NCBI GenBank assembly: GCA_021784255.1
Contig: JAJXSZ010000171.1
Coordinates: 1 to 6,876 of the forward strand
Length of the DNA: 6,876 nucleotides
Source of the DNA: Pseudomonadota bacterium
GTDB taxonomy: Bacteria > Pseudomonadota > Alphaproteobacteria > Acetobacterales > Acetobacteraceae
Reading direction: 5' to 3'
Part shown: positions 5,532 through 6,876 of the stretch, piece by piece
How positions within the stretch are numbered: position 1 is the stretch's first letter
How the letters are laid out: every line of letters begins with the position of its first letter
Translations under genes and position numbers: made by a program
The notes under the pieces: generated by a model
Told to the model about the DNA's origin: nothing
Database searches by the model: none
What the model saw: only the letters and a program-made list of their open reading frames with translations

Positions 5532-6457
5532 CAGAACCCCACCTTGTCGCCGCCCTTGAGCTTCAGCATCGCCCGCGCCTCGGTCGGCGTCGCGATCTCG
5601 AGCGACAGCTCCTCCAGGATACGGCGGATCTTCGCCACCTGCTCAGCGTTGGATTTCGCCATCTTGCCCTTGGCGATGTAGAGCGAATCTTCGAGCCCCA
5701 CGCGCACATTGCCGCCCATGATGCCGGCCATGGTGGTGAAGGCCATCTGATGGCGGCCGGCGGCGAGCACCGACCAGACATACTCCTTGCCGAACAGCCG
5801 GTCCGCCGTCTCGCGCATGAACATCAGGTTGCGCGGCTCGGCGCCGATGCCACCCAGGATGCCGAAGATGGTCTGGATGAACAGGGGCGGCTCGACGACG
5901 CCCTTATCGAGGCAGTGGGCGAGATTGTAGAGATGGCCGACATCATAGCACTCGAACTCGAAACGAGTACCATGGCCCTTGCCCATGATCTCGACAATAC
6001 GCGCGACGTCGCCGAACGTATTGCGGAAGATGTGATCGACCGTCCGCTCCAGGTATTCCTTCTCCCAGTCGTATTTCCATGTGCTGCGCTTATCGGCACC
6101 CGCGGAGATGTTGAAGTTCATCGAGCCCATGTTGAGCGAGCACATCTCGGGCTTGGCGACCATCGGCGCCGCCAGCCGGTCCTCCACGCTCATCTTGAGG
6201 CCGCCGCCGGTGGTGATGTTGAGCACCGCGTCGCAGGACTGCTTGATGACGGGGAGGAAGCGCATGAACAGCGCAGGGTCCGGCGAGGGCTCCCCGGTTG
6301 CGGGGTTGCGGGCGTGCAGATGGATGATCGCCGCCCCCGCTTCCGCTGCCTCGATCGAGGCGCGGGCGATCTGCTCGGGCGTGATGGGCAGGGCGTCGGA
6401 CATCGAGGGGGTGGCGATCGCCCCGGTGATGGCGCAGGAGATGATGACCTTGGACAT
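5531..6457 (-). CDS. BKACE family beta-keto acid cleavage enzyme (DUF849, Kce-like)
   Basis: The 308-residue protein belongs to the beta-keto acid cleavage enzymes, zinc TIM barrels that condense a beta-keto acid with acetyl-CoA (or another acyl-CoA) to give acetoacetate (or its analogue) and a new CoA ester. Zinc ligands H46 and H48 (IIHLHAR) and E256 (RVGLEDSLY) are present, with R252 and D257 beside the Glu as in Kce. E169 (EFECYD) and T82 (NITTGG) correspond to active-site positions Glu143 and Ser82 of Kce. It is longer than Kce (about 275 residues) because of an insertion around 116-150 containing WKYDWEKEYLERT. Position 14, a Glu in Kce that binds the substrate amino group, is Ile here, so 3-keto-5-aminohexanoate is unlikely to be the substrate. 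The start is secure: AAGGGAG lies 5 nt upstream of the ATG. First gene of the operon with the dipeptidase and aldo/keto reductase. Confidence 0.92.
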   Translation of the reverse strand: MSKVIISCAITGAIATPSMSDALPITPEQIARASIEAAEAGAAIIHLHARNPATGEPSPDPALFMRFLPVIKQSCDAVLNITTGGGLKMSVEDRLAAPMVAKPEMCSLNMGSMNFNISAGADKRSTWKYDWEKEYLERTVDHIFRNTFGDVARIVEIMGKGHGTRFEFECYDVGHLYNLAHCLDKGVVEPPLFIQTIFGILGGIGAEPRNLMFMRETADRLFGKEYVWSVLAAGRHQMAFTTMAGIMGGNVRVGLEDSLYIAKGKMAKSNAEQVAKIRRILEELSLEIATPTEARAMLKLKGGDKVGF

Positions 6458-6462
6458 GCTGG

Positions 6463-6469
6463 CTCCCTT
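6463..6469 (-). promoter_or_regulatory. Strong ribosome binding site of the BKACE operon
   Basis: AAGGGAG on the minus strand lies 5 nt before the ATG at 6457, which fixes the BKACE start and suggests efficient translation of the first operon gene. Confidence 0.75.
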
Positions 6470-6480
6470 GGTTCGGTGAC

Positions 6481-6509
6481 AGTCTGCACCGCGCGACCGC
6501 GGGGGCCAA
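6481..6509 (-). promoter_or_regulatory. Candidate promoter of the BKACE-dipeptidase-reductase operon
   Basis: On the minus strand TTGGCC (6509-6504) and CAGACT (6486-6481) are spaced by 17 nt. The -35 is fair and the -10 is weak (3 of 6), so it may need an activator. Initiation near 6474 would leave a leader of about 17 nt that includes the ribosome binding site. The whole intergenic space to the divergent tRNA is only about 110 nt, so the promoter must be nearby. Confidence 0.3.
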
Positions 6510-6530
6510 CCCGCCGCGCCTGGCCCGGGT

Positions 6531-6560
6531 TTGGCTTGGCTGTGCCGGTTGCGCTATGAG
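6531..6560 (+). promoter_or_regulatory. Candidate promoter of tRNA-Arg
   Basis: TTGGCT (6531-6536) and TATGAG (6555-6560) are spaced by 18 nt. This places initiation near 6567, almost at the mature 5' end (6569), so the leader would be very short. The -10 has a G/C-rich GGGGCC following it. It is the only reasonable pair upstream of the tRNA. Confidence 0.45.
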
Positions 6561-6568
6561 GGGGCCGT

Positions 6569-6645
6569 GTCCCCGTAGCTCAGCAGGATAGAGCACAGGA
6601 TTCCTAATCCTGGGGCCGTGGGTTCGAATCCCGCCGGGGACGCCA
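6569..6645 (+). tRNA. tRNA-Arg (anticodon CCT), CCA encoded
   Basis: A complete 77-nt cloverleaf. The acceptor GTCCCCG pairs with CGGGGAC. The D arm is GCTC-AGCAGGATA-GAGC. The anticodon stem CAGGA/TCCTG holds the loop TTCCTAA, so the anticodon is CCT, which reads AGG. The variable region is GGGCC. The T arm is GTGGG-TTCGAAT-CCCGC. The discriminator is G and CCA (6643-6645) is encoded. A recombinase fragment lies directly against its 3' end on the other strand, marking this tRNA as a used integration site. Confidence 0.96.
6604..6645. other. Putative attachment site in the 3' half of tRNA-Arg
   Basis: The 3' half of tRNA genes, from anticodon loop to CCA, is the usual crossover target of elements that integrate at tRNAs. 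Here a recombinase frame runs from the flanking DNA into this segment and stops in it at 6604-6606, as is common when the recombinase gene abuts att. The tRNA is intact, so the element would carry a replacing copy of the 3' end. The second att copy is not in the window, so this is inference. Confidence 0.35.
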
Positions 6646-6834
6646 TGCTCGAACAAAAGTGAGTACCGTTCCGCTTGGGTGGGGCAGTTCGTCAGTGCCG
6701 CTGACCGCCTTAGCGAGGGCGGCTCGGGGCCCGCTAATATGCACCTCCCGGCGGCTGACTTTGACCCGGTTGACGAACATCCGGACATAGGTGCGGCGCA
6801 GGTTGAGCTGCTGGCGGTTTGGTGGACACGCTGT
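6604..6834 (-). pseudogene. C-terminal remnant of a large serine site-specific recombinase
   Basis: A minus-strand frame open from 6834 to a TAG at 6606-6604 encodes about 76 residues. The stretch RRTYVRMFVNRVKVSRREV, followed by HISGPRAALAKAVSG and a terminal LTFVRAW, resembles the C-terminus of alphaproteobacterial large serine recombinases (resolvase/invertase family, recombinase domain). These typically have a pattern close to RVxVxxxEIRIxGPKAALA and then P-x-FVRxWR. Catalytic and DNA-binding domains are absent: a TAA at 6837-6835 breaks the frame upstream. The last 14 or so codons read antisense through the tRNA-Arg. It is therefore a broken or truncated gene unless the upstream part is joined by a frameshift beyond the window. 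The family assignment rests on a short motif and is moderately sure. Confidence 0.6.
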
Positions 6835-6876
6835 TTAGGTTTTCCACCGGCTGGAGGTTCAGGACGAAGCGCCGGG

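Noticed and set aside
5234..6559. Plus-strand open frame of 441 codons opposite the BKACE and dipeptidase genes
   Set aside because: It is antisense to two well-supported genes and shows only low-complexity Arg/His/Asp/Glu-rich sequence typical of the complement of GC-rich coding DNA.
6090..6788. Minus-strand open frame (232 codons) crossing tRNA-Arg and the BKACE start
   Set aside because: It contains GGIRTHGPRIRNPVLYPAEL, the antisense translation of the tRNA, and otherwise overlaps the BKACE gene out of frame.
1..6876. CRISPR array, tandem repeats or complete insertion sequence
   Set aside because: I saw no regularly spaced direct repeats, no transposase with terminal inverted repeats, and no repeated unit beyond short GC-rich palindromes.

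Overview
The window is GC-rich (by eye about two thirds G+C) and gene-dense. It looks like chromosomal DNA of an alphaproteobacterium, plausibly Acetobacteraceae or a related Rhodospirillales lineage. Three things suggest this: a SAM-II-type riboswitch in front of metZ (this class is mostly alphaproteobacterial), the type of BKACE (DUF849) and M19 dipeptidase genes present, and the base composition. The taxonomic guess is inference; no search was run.

Layout. (1) 1-917, minus strand: a tRNA-Gly(CCC) with its own good promoter, followed after 26 nt by a glutathionyl-hydroquinone reductase (YqjG/PcpF type) that runs off the left edge. (2) 990-2387, plus strand: promoter, SAM-II aptamer and metZ (O-succinylhomoserine sulfhydrylase), a methionine-biosynthesis unit with SAM feedback. 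A perfect 17-bp hairpin follows at 2391-2428. (3) 2454-3239, minus strand and convergent with metZ: a TauE/SafE family membrane permease. (4) 3240-3696: a 457-nt stretch with no gene I can support. (5) 6457-3697, minus strand: a compact three-gene operon, BKACE, then an M19 dipeptidase, then an aldo/keto reductase, with stop and start codons overlapping at both junctions. (6) 6531-6645, plus strand: promoter and tRNA-Arg(CCT), divergent from the operon. (7) 6604-6876: on the minus strand, a broken C-terminal piece of a large serine recombinase whose frame ends inside the tRNA-Arg gene. This is the signature of an element that integrated at the tRNA 3' end.

How the parts work together. The metZ unit is a self-contained feedback circuit: high SAM should close the aptamer and lower MetZ. 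The TauE/SafE protein next door may handle sulfite or an organosulfur anion, but the two genes are convergent, so any link is only suggestive. The three-gene operon looks like a catabolic module. A hydrolase would release an amino compound, the aldo/keto reductase would interconvert a carbonyl and an alcohol, and the BKACE would cleave a beta-keto acid with an acyl-CoA. Its substrate cannot be read from the sequence, and it is the best candidate here for undescribed biochemistry. The tRNA-Arg and recombinase edge suggests that a mobile or formerly mobile region begins at about 6646 and continues to the right.
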